The notes beneath the pieces were generated by a model. The model was not told the origin of the DNA and made no database searches. It saw only the letters and a program-made list of their open reading frames with translations. DNA of 64,000 bases, from positions 25,444,501-25,508,500 of the forward strand of contig NC_091094.1 of NCBI RefSeq assembly GCF_024713975.1. The letters are read 5' to 3'. The stretch is from Paralichthys olivaceus (lineage: Eukaryota > Chordata > Actinopteri > Pleuronectiformes > Paralichthyidae). A program made the translations under genes and the position numbers. Shown here piece by piece: positions 36,250 through 46,933 of this stretch (its first letter is position 1; each line of letters begins with the position of its first letter).

Positions 36250-36253
<4 letters not shown>

Positions 36254-36350
36254 TTACTGACACTCACTTTAATACCCGTTTCACTTTTTTCAAAAGTTTC
36301 TGCTGGTGTGTTTCACCTAAGAGTTTAATACAGCATTGATGGTGTCCCGG

Positions 36351-36352
<2 letters not shown>

Positions 36353-36403
<51 letters not shown>
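36353..36403. repeat. (AC)n microsatellite
   Basis: Pure AC tract of about 51 bases. Confidence 0.97.
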
Positions 36404-36406
<3 letters not shown>

Positions 36407-36599
36407 CTGCCATGCATCCCTCAGGTATTGAACTAAGTGGACTTTCATGCACTTGCTTCACATGTGTAAATGTGTGTGTTCGTGCTCGTATTCCGTGCTC
36501 CATCTCATTTGCCTGCAGTGACAGGCTCGCCTCTCCTCGCTAATGCTTACACGTTGCTGCTTAGCTTCTAATTAAGATGTATGAGTCACCATGTCTCCG

Positions 36600-36602
36600 T
36601 GT

Positions 36603-36633
<31 letters not shown>
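36600..36633. repeat. (GT)n microsatellite
   Basis: GT tract with one AT interruption near its start. Confidence 0.95.
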
Positions 36634-37384
36634 CATCTTGTCATCATAGTCTGCCTCACATGAATGCTGCTGTCTGCGTTTGTTTGGCAGGGTTGAGTGG
36701 TTTTTGCGGCCAGGAACGTTGTCTAATTTAGGATGTCACACATGCTTGGATTCTCATGTACGCACGCCTTGCACAGACTCACTCCTGCTGTAGTAGCGGG
36801 CGGCATGCCACGGTCCAAAGGCCACACTCACACACTGACACACACAAACACATACAGGAACATGTGCCATAGAACATTTTGACTGATAGTTGGGTGAGGG
36901 GGTGTTGATGAGCGATGCACACAAATGTTAACTGTTTGCATACCCCCACACACACATACACAAACTAACGTGCCACTTGTTAAAAACAGCAGACGCTGTG
37001 CCTCCAGTTCTCTGGCAGGGTGATTACTACTTTTATCATCATGCTTATCATCAATCATCATCCCACAGACACGCTGACATAAAGATGTGTCAGCTCTTCC
37101 ACACATGTGGCCTGTTACATTGTTGTTTTTGGCTCTGCTGTGACGTCTTCAGAAGAATTGAAGTAAAGTTCCCTTTGTCTAAATCAAGTGACTGAGGGCA
37201 CAAGTTTTCTTTCTGTTGAGCCACATGTGTCATTCACAGTGTTAGGACCCACAGTGTTGTTTGAAGTTTTTGTTCTTGTCTGTTTCTCTTTTAATCCATT
37301 GCAACACTCATTGAGAAGATGTGTCGTGACTAATTAGACAATGCATTAAGATAGTTATAATTCCTTTGAAAATCTGATAATCCT
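36634..37384. other. non-coding stretch, nothing recognised
   Basis: No gene or repeat recognised. Confidence 0.45.
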
Positions 37385-38633
37385 TCCTCATCCATCCAAG
37401 CTTGAAATCACATAAACCAATTCATCTAGTTATTATATATCATCCGCCTGCCCCTTACTCAGAATGTTTATCTGAATTCTCTGACTTTCTATCAGAGCTA
37501 GTTCTTAGGACAGATAAAATCACTATAGTAGGTGATTTCAACATTAATGTAGATGTTTTGAATGACAGCCTTAGTTCAGCATTCAAATCAATGATAGACT
37601 TGATTGGTTTCATTCAATATGTGAATAAACCCACTCTCTGTTTGAATCACACTCTTGATCTTGTTCTGACATATGGGATAGGCATCAAAATGTAATAATA
37701 ATTCAGCAGAACCTTCTTCTGCCTGACCACTTTTTAATTACATTTGAATTTAGAATTATTGACAACACTGATTCTGGACCAACATTCTATTATAGTCAGT
37801 GTTTATCTGATAAAACTGTGAATAAATGTAAAGAACTGCTTCCTTCTAGACTTACCTCTCAGTCATGTGTCAGTACAATACAGGAAAGTTTTTAAAACTT
37901 TACTCACACACTAGTTGATAACTTTGTTAATAGTACAGCAGCTTCATTAAAAACAAACCTTGACTGCTGTCGCCCCACTAAAAAAGAAGAAGGTAAATCA
38001 GAGGAGATTAGCTCCATGGTATAATTCTCAGACACGTGTTTTAAAACAGACATCACAGAAAATAGAGAGGAAGTGGCGTTTCACCAATCAATATGACTTT
38101 CACCTGGCCTGGAAGGATAGCCTGATAAATTACAAGAAAGCACTTAAAACAAACAACTTGTCTATTAGACTGAGCACTTCTCAACTTCTCTCTGTCTCTC
38201 TGACTCCGGAACAAGGACAACAACTATTACTATTATTACTATTATTACTTACAATACTTCAGTAATTAATTATTATATGAATTGCGCCTGTTATCAATAA
38301 TAACTAATAGCCTTTACACTGTTATTGTTTACATTTTAACTAGTCAGATCTGATACCTGATGGTGCTCAAGTGTTCCCGGTCTCTCTCTCTCTCTCTTCC
38401 TCCCCCTCCCCACTATCTCTCTCTCTTCACTCCCCTCTTTTCCACCCATCTCCCCTCTCCTCCCCATTCTTGTCTGCTCACACCAACCAGTCGAGGCACA
38501 TGACCGCCCACATTGAGTCTTTCTCTATTTTAATAAGATTTTAAGGTCTTGACCTTCTATGTAAAGTGCCTTGAGATAATGTATATTATGATTTGGCGCT
38601 ATACAAATAAAATTGAATTAAATTGAATGAACA
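37385..38633 (+). mobile_element. internally deleted L2-like LINE: endonuclease part plus 3' end
   Basis: The frame at 37,402-37,695 reads IYHPPAPYSECLSEF, then VGDFNINVD, then LNHTLDLVLTYG. The GDFNI-x-VD and HTLDLVLTxG blocks mark the apurinic-endonuclease-like domain of L2/CR1-group LINEs. A second frame at 37,960-38,195 (RRLAPWYN, TRVLKQ, ERKWR) is the linker before the RT. The RT itself is gone. A pyrimidine-rich 3' untranslated region follows, then ACCAACCAGTCGAGGCACAT, GTAAAGTGCCTTGAGATAAT, TTTGGCGCTATACAAATAAA and a TTGAAT-type tail, which I recall as the 3' end of abundant teleost L2-like elements. Broken by a large deletion and at least two frame changes. Confidence 0.82.
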
Positions 38634-39461
38634 AAATGTAAATAACTCTGATTGTTCTGCAGATCTGACTGTTCTTTGCAAAGTGATAACCACTGGTTTA
38701 TCTTCTACTGAGGACCTTTTTCTCCATTGTAGCTGTCTTAAATCACAGAGGCAGTTAGCTTTCGGTCACTGCACGTGTAGAAGACTAATCTCTTTTTGTT
38801 ATTTCTTACATATTTTATACATGTTACAATAACATTCACTTAGATACTTATTCGACCGTGGGTTTCTTGGGATGCAGTGTGCAAAACAACTACATACTAC
38901 TTCACTGGCTGCCTGCAAGACTTGCTGCTGCAGCGATAAGTCCGCTCTCCCACCAGCCTGTGTAGAAATACTCTTCTAACTGAGAGGAATCTCCTCACAA
39001 TAAATAAAGGATGTAACTACAAGAGTTAGACTCAAATTAGAGAAATGTAAACACTGATTGCTTCATTCAGTCAATCCAGCAAATCTGCGCTCTGCAATCA
39101 AATAGACTCACTTCATTTACACGCATAAAAATCAGGATTGCCTCTGTTCTCAAAGTCACTGAAATGTAGCTAAATACGATTGTGTATGTAAATGTCCCCC
39201 CAAGTCTTGATATTGACTTAATGATGCTGCTGGTGGTAGCAATTAAACAGACAATGCTATTGAAATCATATTTGAAAGACTGGCATCTTCTTCTCCATCA
39301 GATGAGACACCAATTTTGAAAAGAAAAGTCCTATTTCTCTCAGTCTCCCTCCCCCAACCAACTATGTGCATTATATTATTTATTTCCTTTGTACATTTTC
39401 ATACAATGTAATTCCACAATTTGACATATTTATATTTTCTATTCCACTTACTCTCTTGCTA
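38634..39461. other. unique stretch between the LINE and the tRNA array
   Basis: AT-rich sequence with no recognised gene or repeat; the array motifs are absent here. Confidence 0.5.
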
Positions 39462-39498
39462 TCACTAGCCTTTCACACCTTCACACCATTTGTCTTCA
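39462..39498 (+). repeat. partial unit at the left edge of the array
   Basis: TCACTAGCCTTTCACACCTT matches the end of the 85-base sub-repeat, then diverges before the first clean unit begins at about 39,499 (ATTCATCTTTAGTCACTG). Confidence 0.7.
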
Positions 39499-39826
39499 AT
39501 TCATCTTTAGTCACTGCAATACCTAGTACCCCAGATGATCGAAATATGTGTGAATGACTTACAGCTTTCACTAGCCTTTCACATCTTGCCTTGATGACTG
39601 AGAACCTTCAAAAATGTTTTTCAGATATTTCACTCAAAGACTCATGAGTTTGAATCTACATAGCCTCCAAAAATGGAGTTTCCCATGAACAAAAAGAACA
39701 TTGAGGACAGTATTTGTCTTCAACTGTAAAGCTTTCTGGTTCAATTCTTAGTTCTTTGGCTGATTATCTGTGTTATCAATGATTTTTTTTTTTTGTGAGA
39801 AGGTCCTTTTGGAGAAATCACTCACA

Positions 39827-39836
39827 TATATTTATG
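39827..39836 (+). promoter_or_regulatory. TATA-like box upstream of the tRNA (present in every unit)
   Basis: TATATTTATG sits 48 to 39 bases upstream of the first tRNA. The same box recurs at the same distance before all complete genes (the type D units read TATTTAGG). It is retained while neighbouring flank positions differ between unit types. tRNA genes mainly use internal A and B boxes; upstream TATA-like boxes can help position the polymerase III initiation factor. Function here is inference. Confidence 0.45.
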
Positions 39837-39874
39837 TTTTACACCACTTATCCTCCGTAGCCGCAGTTTTTCAT

Positions 39875-39880
39875 GCCGAA

Positions 39881-39930
<50 letters not shown>

Positions 39931-39947
39931 AATCCCGGGTTTCGGCA
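39875..39947 (+). tRNA. TRF-GAA: tRNA-Phe (GAA), copy 1
   Basis: A 73-base cloverleaf. Acceptor GCCGAAA pairs with TTTCGGC; the D-stem is GCTC/GAGC; the anticodon stem TCAGA/TCTGA encloses CTGAAGA (anticodon GAA); the variable loop is AGGTC; the T-stem CCTGG/CCGGG encloses TTCAATC; the discriminator is A. Intact A box (TAGCTCAGTTGGG) and B box (GGTTCAATCCC). No intron and no encoded CCA, as in eukaryotes. It differs from the human consensus I recall at pair 28:42 (C-G for U-A) and base 57 (A for G). It decodes Phe codons UUC and UUU. This is the array consensus. Flank type C. No run of four T's within 340 bases downstream. Confidence 0.96.
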
Positions 39948-40544
39948 CATGAAAATACAGAGGATTCTTCTTTAGTCACTGCAATACCTAGTACCCCAGA
40001 TGATCGAAATATGCATGTACGACTTACAGCTTTCACTAGCCTTTCACACCTTGCCTTGGAGCAACCCACTAAGTTGAGGAAAGTGGGGTTCAACAACCTG
40101 CCTGGTAAACACAACAACTCCTAGAACACCAAGCCCACAGAAATATGAAGCCTATAACCATCCCTTAGTCACTTAGAACTGGAGGAGTCACTTGGATGAG
40201 AGGTGAACCACAAGCATGTCCAGTTGCCTACACTTGTACAACTTCTGATGATGCCATGATTTGGATGACTGAGAACCTTCAAAGATGTTTTTCAGATATT
40301 TCACTCAAAGACTCATGAGTTTGAATCTACATAGCCTCCAAAAATGCAGTTTCATATGAACAACTAGAACATTGAGGACAGTATTTGTCTTCAACTGTAA
40401 AGCTCTCTGGTTCAATTCTTAGTTCCAGGTTGATTATCTGTGTTATCAATGATTATTCCTTTTTGTGAGAAAGTCTTTTTTGAGAAATCACTCACATATA
40501 TTTATGTTTTACACCAGTTATCCTCCATACCTGCAGTTTTTCAT

Positions 40545-40550
40545 GCCGAA

Positions 40551-40600
<50 letters not shown>

Positions 40601-40617
40601 AATCCCGGGTTTCGGCA
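40545..40617 (+). tRNA. TRF-GAA: tRNA-Phe (GAA), copy 2
   Basis: Identical to the consensus. 670 bases after copy 1 (long spacer). A B variant flank (TTTTTTGAGAAATC), shared only with copy 13. The first T5 run downstream is 136 bases away. Confidence 0.96.
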
Positions 40618-40874
40618 CATGAAAAAAAACGGTACATTCATCTTTAGTCACTGCAATACCTAGTACCCCGGATGATCGAAATATGTGTGAATGACTTACA
40701 GCTTACGCTAGCCTTTCACACCTTGCCTTGATGACTGAGAACCTTCAAAGATGTTTTTCAGATATTTCACTCAAAGACTCATGAGTTTGAACCTACATAG
40801 CCTCCAAAAATGGAGTTTCCCATGAACAGATAGAACATTGAGGACAGTATTTGTCTTCAAATATAAAGCTCTCT

Positions 40875-40885
40875 GGTTCAATCCC
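40875..40885 (+). promoter_or_regulatory. free-standing B-box-like site in the spacer
   Basis: GGTTCAATCCC, the exact B box of the tRNA, lies 137 bases upstream of copy 3. The shared run is CTGGTTCAATCCC (13 bases). It recurs at the equivalent place in most units with type A flanks; many type B and C units have GGTTCAATTCT instead. No A box at normal tRNA distance is seen. Confidence 0.6.
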
Positions 40886-41011
40886 TAGTTCTTTGGCTGA
40901 TTATCTGTGTTATCAATGATTATTCTTTTTTGTGAGAAGGTCTTTAGTGAGAAATCACTCACATATATTTATGTTTTGCACCACTTATCCTCCGTACCAG
41001 CAGTTTTTCAT

Positions 41012-41017
41012 GCCGAA

Positions 41018-41067
<50 letters not shown>

Positions 41068-41084
41068 AATCCCGGGTTTCGGCA
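41012..41084 (+). tRNA. TRF-GAA: tRNA-Phe (GAA), copy 3
   Basis: Identical to the consensus. Short spacer (467). Type A flank. Starts the first of two 1,135-base direct blocks. Confidence 0.96.
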
Positions 41085-41679
41085 CATGAAAAAATGGGAC
41101 ATTCATCTTTAGTCACTGCAATACCTAGTACCCCAGATGATCGAAATATGCGTGTACGACTTACAGCTTTCAGCAGCCTTTCACACCTTGCCTTGGAGCA
41201 ACCCACTAAGTTGAGGAAAGTGGGGTTCAACAACCTGCATGGTAAACACAACAACTCCTAGAACACCAAGCCCACAGAAATATGAAGCTTATAAGCATCC
41301 CTTAGTCACTTAGAACTGGAAGAGTCACTTGGATGAGAGCTGAACCACAAGCATGTCCAGTTGCCTACACTTGTACAACTTCAGATGATGCCATGATTTG
41401 GATGACTGAGAACCTTCAAAGATGTTTTTCAGATATTTCACTCAAAGACTCATGAGTTTGAATCTACATAGCCTCCAAAAATGGAGTTTCCCATGAACAA
41501 ATAGAACATTGAGGACAGTATTTGTCTTCAACTGTAAAGCTCTCTGGTTCAATTCTTAGTTCCAGGTTGATTATCTGTGTTATCAATGATTTTTTTTTTG
41601 TGAGAAGGTCCTTTTGGAGAAATCACTCACATATATTTATGTTTTACACCAGTTATCCTCCATACCTGCAGTTTTTCAT

Positions 41680-41685
41680 GCCGAA

Positions 41686-41735
<50 letters not shown>

Positions 41736-41752
41736 AATCCCGGGTTTCGGCA
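41680..41752 (+). tRNA. TRF-GAA: tRNA-Phe (GAA), copy 4
   Basis: Identical to the consensus. Long spacer (668). Type B flank. Confidence 0.96.
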
Positions 41753-42146
41753 CATGAAAAAAAACAGTACATTCATCTTTAGTCACTGCAATACCTAGTA
41801 CCCCGGATGATCGAAATATGTGTGAATGACTTACAGCTTACGCTAGCCTTTCACACCTTGCCTTGATGACTGAGAACCTTCAAAGATGTTTTTCAGATAT
41901 TTCACTCAAAGACTCATGAGTTTGAATCTACATAGCCTCCAAAAATGGAGTTTCCCATGAACAGATAGAACATTGAGGACAGTATTTGTCTTCAACTGTA
42001 AAGCTCTCTGGTTCAATCCCTAGTTCTTTGGCTGATTATCTGTGTTATCAATGATTATTCTTTTTTGTGAGAAGGTCTTTAGTGAGAAATCAATCACATA
42101 TATTTATGTTTTGCACCACTTATCCTCCGTACCAGCAGTTTTTCAT

Positions 42147-42152
42147 GCCGAA

Positions 42153-42202
<50 letters not shown>

Positions 42203-42219
42203 AATCCCGGGTTTCGGCA
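42147..42219 (+). tRNA. TRF-GAA: tRNA-Phe (GAA), copy 5
   Basis: Identical to the consensus. Short spacer (467). Type A flank with one private change (AATCAATCAC). Exactly 1,135 bases after copy 3. Confidence 0.96.
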
Positions 42220-42814
42220 CATGAAAAAATGGGACATTCATCTTTAGTCACTGCAATACCTAGTACCCCAGATGATCGAAATATGCGTGTACGACTTACA
42301 GCTTTCAGCAGCCTTTCACACCTTGCCTTGGAGCAACCCACTAAGTTGAGGAAAGTGGGGTTCAACAACCTGCATGGTAAACACAACAACTCCTAGAACA
42401 CCAAGCCCACAGAAATATGAAGCTTATAAGCATCTCTTAGTCACTTAGAACTGGAAGAGTCACTTGGATGAGAGCTGAACCACAAGCATGTCCAGTTGCC
42501 TACACTTGTACAACTTCAGATGATGCCATGATTTGGATGACTGAGAACCTTCAAAGATGTTTTTCAGATATTTCACTCAAAGACTCATGAGTTTGAATCT
42601 ACATAGCCTCCAAAAATGGAGTTTCCCATGAACAAATAGAACATTGAGGACAGTATTTGTCTTCAACTGTAAAGCTCTCTGGTTCAATTCTTAGTTCCAG
42701 GTTGATTATCTGTGTTATCAATGATTTTTTTTTTGTGAGAAGGTCCTTTTGGAGAAATCACTCACATATATTTATGTTTTACACCAGTTATCCTCCATAC
42801 CTGCAGTTTTTCAT

Positions 42815-42820
42815 GCCGAA

Positions 42821-42870
<50 letters not shown>

Positions 42871-42887
42871 AATCCCGGGTTTCGGCA
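42815..42887 (+). tRNA. TRF-GAA: tRNA-Phe (GAA), copy 6
   Basis: Identical to the consensus. Long spacer (668). Type B flank. Exactly 1,135 bases after copy 4. Confidence 0.96.
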
Positions 42888-43281
42888 CATGAAAAAAAAC
42901 GGTACATTCATCTTTAGTCACTGCAATACCTAGTACCCCGGATGATCGAAATATGTGTGAATGACTTACAGCTTACGCTAGCCTTTCACACCTTGCCTTG
43001 ATGACTGAGAACCTTCAAAGATGTTTTTCAGATATTTCACTCAAAGACTCATGAGTTTGAATCTACATAGCCTCCAAAAATGGAGTTTCCCATGAACAGA
43101 TAGAACATTGAGGACAGTATTTGTCTTCAACTGTAAAGCTCTCTGGTTCAATCCCTAGTTCTTTGGCTGATTATCTGTGTTATCAATGATTATTCTTTTT
43201 TGTGAGAAGGTCTTTAGTGAGAAATCACTCACATATATTTATGTTTTGCACCACTTATCCTCCGTACCAGCAGTTTTTCAT

Positions 43282-43287
43282 GCCGAA

Positions 43288-43337
<50 letters not shown>

Positions 43338-43354
43338 AATCCCGGGTTTCGGCA
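43282..43354 (+). tRNA. TRF-GAA: tRNA-Phe (GAA), copy 7
   Basis: Identical to the consensus. Short spacer (467). Type A flank. First gene of the 4,047-base block; partner is copy 14. Confidence 0.96.
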
Positions 43355-43953
43355 CATGAAAAAATGGGACATTCATCTTTAGTCACTGCAATACCTAGTA
43401 CCCCAGATGATCGAAATATGCGTGTACGACTTACAGCTTTCAGCAGCCTTTCACACCTTGCCTTGGAGCAACCCACTAAGTTGAGGAAAGTGGGGTTCAA
43501 CAACCTGCCTGGTAAACACAACAACTCCTAGAACACCAAGCCCACAGAAATATGAAGCTTATAAGCATCCCTTAGTCACTTAGAACTGGAAGAGTCACTT
43601 GGATGAGAGCTGAACCACAAGCATGTCCAGTTGCCTACACTTGTACAACGCCTGATGATGCCATGATTTGGATGACTGAGAACCTTCAAAAATGTTTTTC
43701 AGATATTTCACTCAAAGACTCATGAGTTTGAATCTACATAGCCTCCAAAAATGGAGTTTCCCATGAACAAAAAGAACATTGAGGACAGTATTTGTCTTCA
43801 ACTGTAAAGCTCTCTGGTTCAATTCTTAGTTCTTTGGCTGATTATCTGTGTTATCAATGATTTTTTTTTTTTTGTGAGAAGGTCCTTTTGGAGAAATCAC
43901 TCACATATATTTATGTTTTACACCACTTATCCTCCGTAGCAGCAGTTTTTCAT

Positions 43954-43959
43954 GCCGAA

Positions 43960-44009
<50 letters not shown>

Positions 44010-44026
44010 AATCCCGGGTTTCGGCA
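43954..44026 (+). tRNA. TRF-GAA: tRNA-Phe (GAA), copy 8
   Basis: Identical to the consensus. Long spacer (672). Type C flank. Partner is copy 15. Confidence 0.96.
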
Positions 44027-44505
44027 CATGAAAAAAAACGGTACATTCATCTTTAGTCACTGCAATACCTAGTACCCCGGATGATCGAAATATGTGTGAA
44101 TGACTTACAGCTTTCACTAGCCTTTCCCACCTTGCCTTTAGTCACTGCAATACCTAGTACCCCAAATGATCGAAATATGTGTGAATGACTTACAGCTTTC
44201 ACTAGCCTTTCACACCTTGCCTTCATGACTGAGAACCTTCAAAGATGTTTTTCAGATATTTCACTCAAAGACTCATGAGTTTGAATCTACATAGCCTCCA
44301 AAAATGGAGTTTCCCATGAACAGATAGAACATTGAGGACAGTATTTGTCTTCAAATGTAAAGCTCTCTGGTTCAATCCCTAGTTCTTTGGCTGATTATCT
44401 GTGTTATCAATGATTATTCTTTTTTGTGAGAAGGTCTTTAGTGAGAAATCACTCACATATATTTATGTTTTGCACCACTTATCCTCCGTACCAGCAGTTT
44501 TTCAT

Positions 44506-44511
44506 GCCGAA

Positions 44512-44561
<50 letters not shown>

Positions 44562-44578
44562 AATCCCGGGTTTCGGCA
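44506..44578 (+). tRNA. TRF-GAA: tRNA-Phe (GAA), copy 9
   Basis: Identical to the consensus. Medium spacer (552) with a duplicated 85-base sub-repeat. Type A flank. The trailer begins CATGAGCAAAAAGGG. Partner is copy 16. Confidence 0.96.
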
Positions 44579-45053
44579 CATGAGCAAAAAGGGACATTCA
44601 TCTTTAGTCACTGCAATACCTAGTACCCCGGATGATCAAAATATGTGTGAATGACTTACAGCTTTCACTAGCCTTTCCCACCTTGCCTTTAGTCACTGCA
44701 ATACCTAGTACCCCAAATGATCGAAATATGTGTGAATGACTTACAGCTTTCACTAGCCTTTCACACCTTGCCTTCATGACTGAGAACCTTCAAAGATGTT
44801 TTTCAGATATTTCACTCAAAGACTCATGAGTTTGAATCTACATAGCCTCCAAAAATGGAGTTTCCCATGAACAAATAGAACATTGAGGACAGTATTTGTC
44901 TTCAACTGTAAAGCTCTCTGGTTCAATTCTTAGTTCCAGGTTGATTATCTGTGTTATCAATGATTTTTTTTTTGTGAGAAGGTCCTTTTGGAGAAATCAC
45001 TCACATATATTTATGTTTTACACCAGTTATCCTCCATACCTGCAGTTTTTCAT

Positions 45054-45059
45054 GCCGAA

Positions 45060-45094
<35 letters not shown>

Positions 45095-45126
45095 CAAGGT
45101 CCCTGGTTCAATCCCGGGTTTCGGCA
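45054..45126 (+). tRNA. TRF-GAA: tRNA-Phe (GAA), copy 10, anticodon-stem variant
   Basis: One change from the consensus: base 42 is C instead of G (TCTCA instead of TCTGA), putting C opposite C28 and breaking one of the five anticodon-stem pairs. Anticodon and both promoter boxes are intact. Medium spacer (548), type B flank. The same variant is in copy 17, so it predates the 4,047-base duplication. Confidence 0.92.
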
Positions 45127-45520
45127 CATGAAAAAAAACGGTACATTCATCTTTAGTCACTGCAATACCTAGTACCCCGGATGATCGAAATATGTGTGAA
45201 TGACTTACAGCTTACGCTAGCCTTTCACACCTTGCCTTGATGACTGAGAACCTTCAAAGATGTTTTTCAGATATTTCACTCAAAGACTCATGAGTTTGAA
45301 TCTACATAGCCTCCAAAAATGGAGTTTCCCATGAACAGATAGAACATTGAGGACAGTATTTGTCTTCAACTGTAAAGCTCTCTGGTTCAATCCCTAGTTC
45401 TTTGGCTGATTATCTGTGTTATCAATGATTATTCTTTTTTGTGAGAAGGTCTTTAGTGAGAAATCACTCACATATATTTATGTTTTGCACCACTTATCCT
45501 CCGTACCAGCAGTTTTTCAT

Positions 45521-45526
45521 GCCGAA

Positions 45527-45576
<50 letters not shown>

Positions 45577-45593
45577 AATCCCGGGTTTCGGCA
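45521..45593 (+). tRNA. TRF-GAA: tRNA-Phe (GAA), copy 11
   Basis: Identical to the consensus. Short spacer (467). Type A flank. Partner is copy 18. Confidence 0.96.
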
Positions 45594-46190
45594 CATGAAA
45601 AAATGGGACATTCATCTTTAGTCACTGCAATACCTAGTACCCCAGATGATCGAAATATGCGTGTACGACTTACAGCTTTCAGCAGCCTTTCACACCTTGC
45701 CTTGGAGCAACCCACTAAGTTGAGGAAAGTGGGGTTCAACAACCTGCATGGTAAACACAACAACTCCTAGAACACCAAGCCCACAGAAATATGAAGCTTA
45801 TAAGCATCCCTTAGTCACTTAGAACTGGAAGAGTCACTTGGATGAGAGCTGAACCACAAGCATGTCCAGTTGCCTACACTTGTACAACTTCAGATGATGC
45901 CATGATTTGGATGACTGAGAACCTTCAAAGATGTTTTTCAGATATTTCACTCAAAGACTCATGAGTTTGAATCTACATAGCCTCCAAAAATGGAGTTTCC
46001 CATGAACAAAAAGAACATTGAGGACAGTATTTGTCTTCAACTGTAAAGCTCTCTGGTTCAATTCTTAGTTCCAGGTTGATTATCTGTGTTATCAATGATT
46101 ATTCTTTTTTGTGAGAAGGTCTTTAGTGAGAAATCACTCACATATATTTATGTTTTGCACCACTTATCCTCCGTACCGGCAGCTTTTCAT

Positions 46191-46196
46191 GCCGAA

Positions 46197-46246
<50 letters not shown>

Positions 46247-46263
46247 AATCCCGGGTTTCGGCA
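46191..46263 (+). tRNA. TRF-GAA: tRNA-Phe (GAA), copy 12
   Basis: Identical to the consensus. Long spacer (670). Type A flank with ACCGGCAGCTTTTCAT directly upstream, shared only with its partner copy 19; the leader T-run is four T's here instead of five. Confidence 0.96.
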
Positions 46264-46860
46264 CATGAAAAAATGGGACATTCATCTTTAGTCACTGCAA
46301 TACCTAGTACCCCAGATGATCGAAATATGCATGTACGACTTACAGCTTTCACTAGCCTTTCACACCTTGCCTTGGAGCAACCCACTAAGTTGAGGAAAGT
46401 GGGGTTCAACAACCTGCCTGGTAAACACAACAACTCCTAGAACACCAAGCCCACAGAAATATGAAGCCTATAACCATCCCTTAGTCACTTAGAACTGGAG
46501 GAGTCACTTGGATGAGAGGTGAACCACAAGCATGTCCAGTTGCCTACACTTGTACAACTTCTGATGATGCCATGATTTGGATGACTGAGAACCTTCAAAG
46601 ATGTTTTTCAGATATTTCACTCAAAGACTCATGAGTTTGAATCTACATAGCCTCCAAAAATGCAGTTTCATATGAACAACTAGAACATTGAGGACAGTAT
46701 TTGTCTTCAACTGTAAAGCTCTCTGGTTCAATTCTTAGTTCCAGGTTGATTATCTGTGTTATCAATGATTATTCCTTTTTGTGAGAAAGTCTTTTTTGAG
46801 AAATCACTCACATATATTTATGTTTTACACCAGTTATCCTCCATACCTGCAGTTTTTCAT

Positions 46861-46866
46861 GCCGAA

Positions 46867-46916
<50 letters not shown>

Positions 46917-46933
46917 AATCCCGGGTTTCGGCA
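46861..46933 (+). tRNA. TRF-GAA: tRNA-Phe (GAA), copy 13
   Basis: Identical to the consensus. Long spacer (670). The variant B flank shared with copy 2, including GCAGTTTCATATGAACAACT in the spacer. It replaces the ordinary type B unit found at copy 20. Confidence 0.96.

Larger units (their letters stand above)
42888..46467 (+). repeat. higher-order block, copy 1 (period 4,047)
   Basis: Runs from just after tRNA copy 6 to 150-200 bases past copy 12 and is near-identical to 46,934-50,514. Gene spacings match one for one (467 or 468, 672, 552, 548, 467, 670), as does the rare anticodon-stem variant in copies 10 and 17. The match breaks at 46,468. Confidence 0.93.

Noticed and set aside
37402-37695. 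Host exonuclease or endonuclease gene
   Set aside because: GDFNINVD and HTLDLVLTYG are LINE endonuclease motifs, and the LINE tail follows downstream.
38880-38935. Second LINE RT end from CTTCACTGGCTGCCTGCA
   Set aside because: Only a five-residue resemblance (LHWLP); neighbouring residues do not fit the family.
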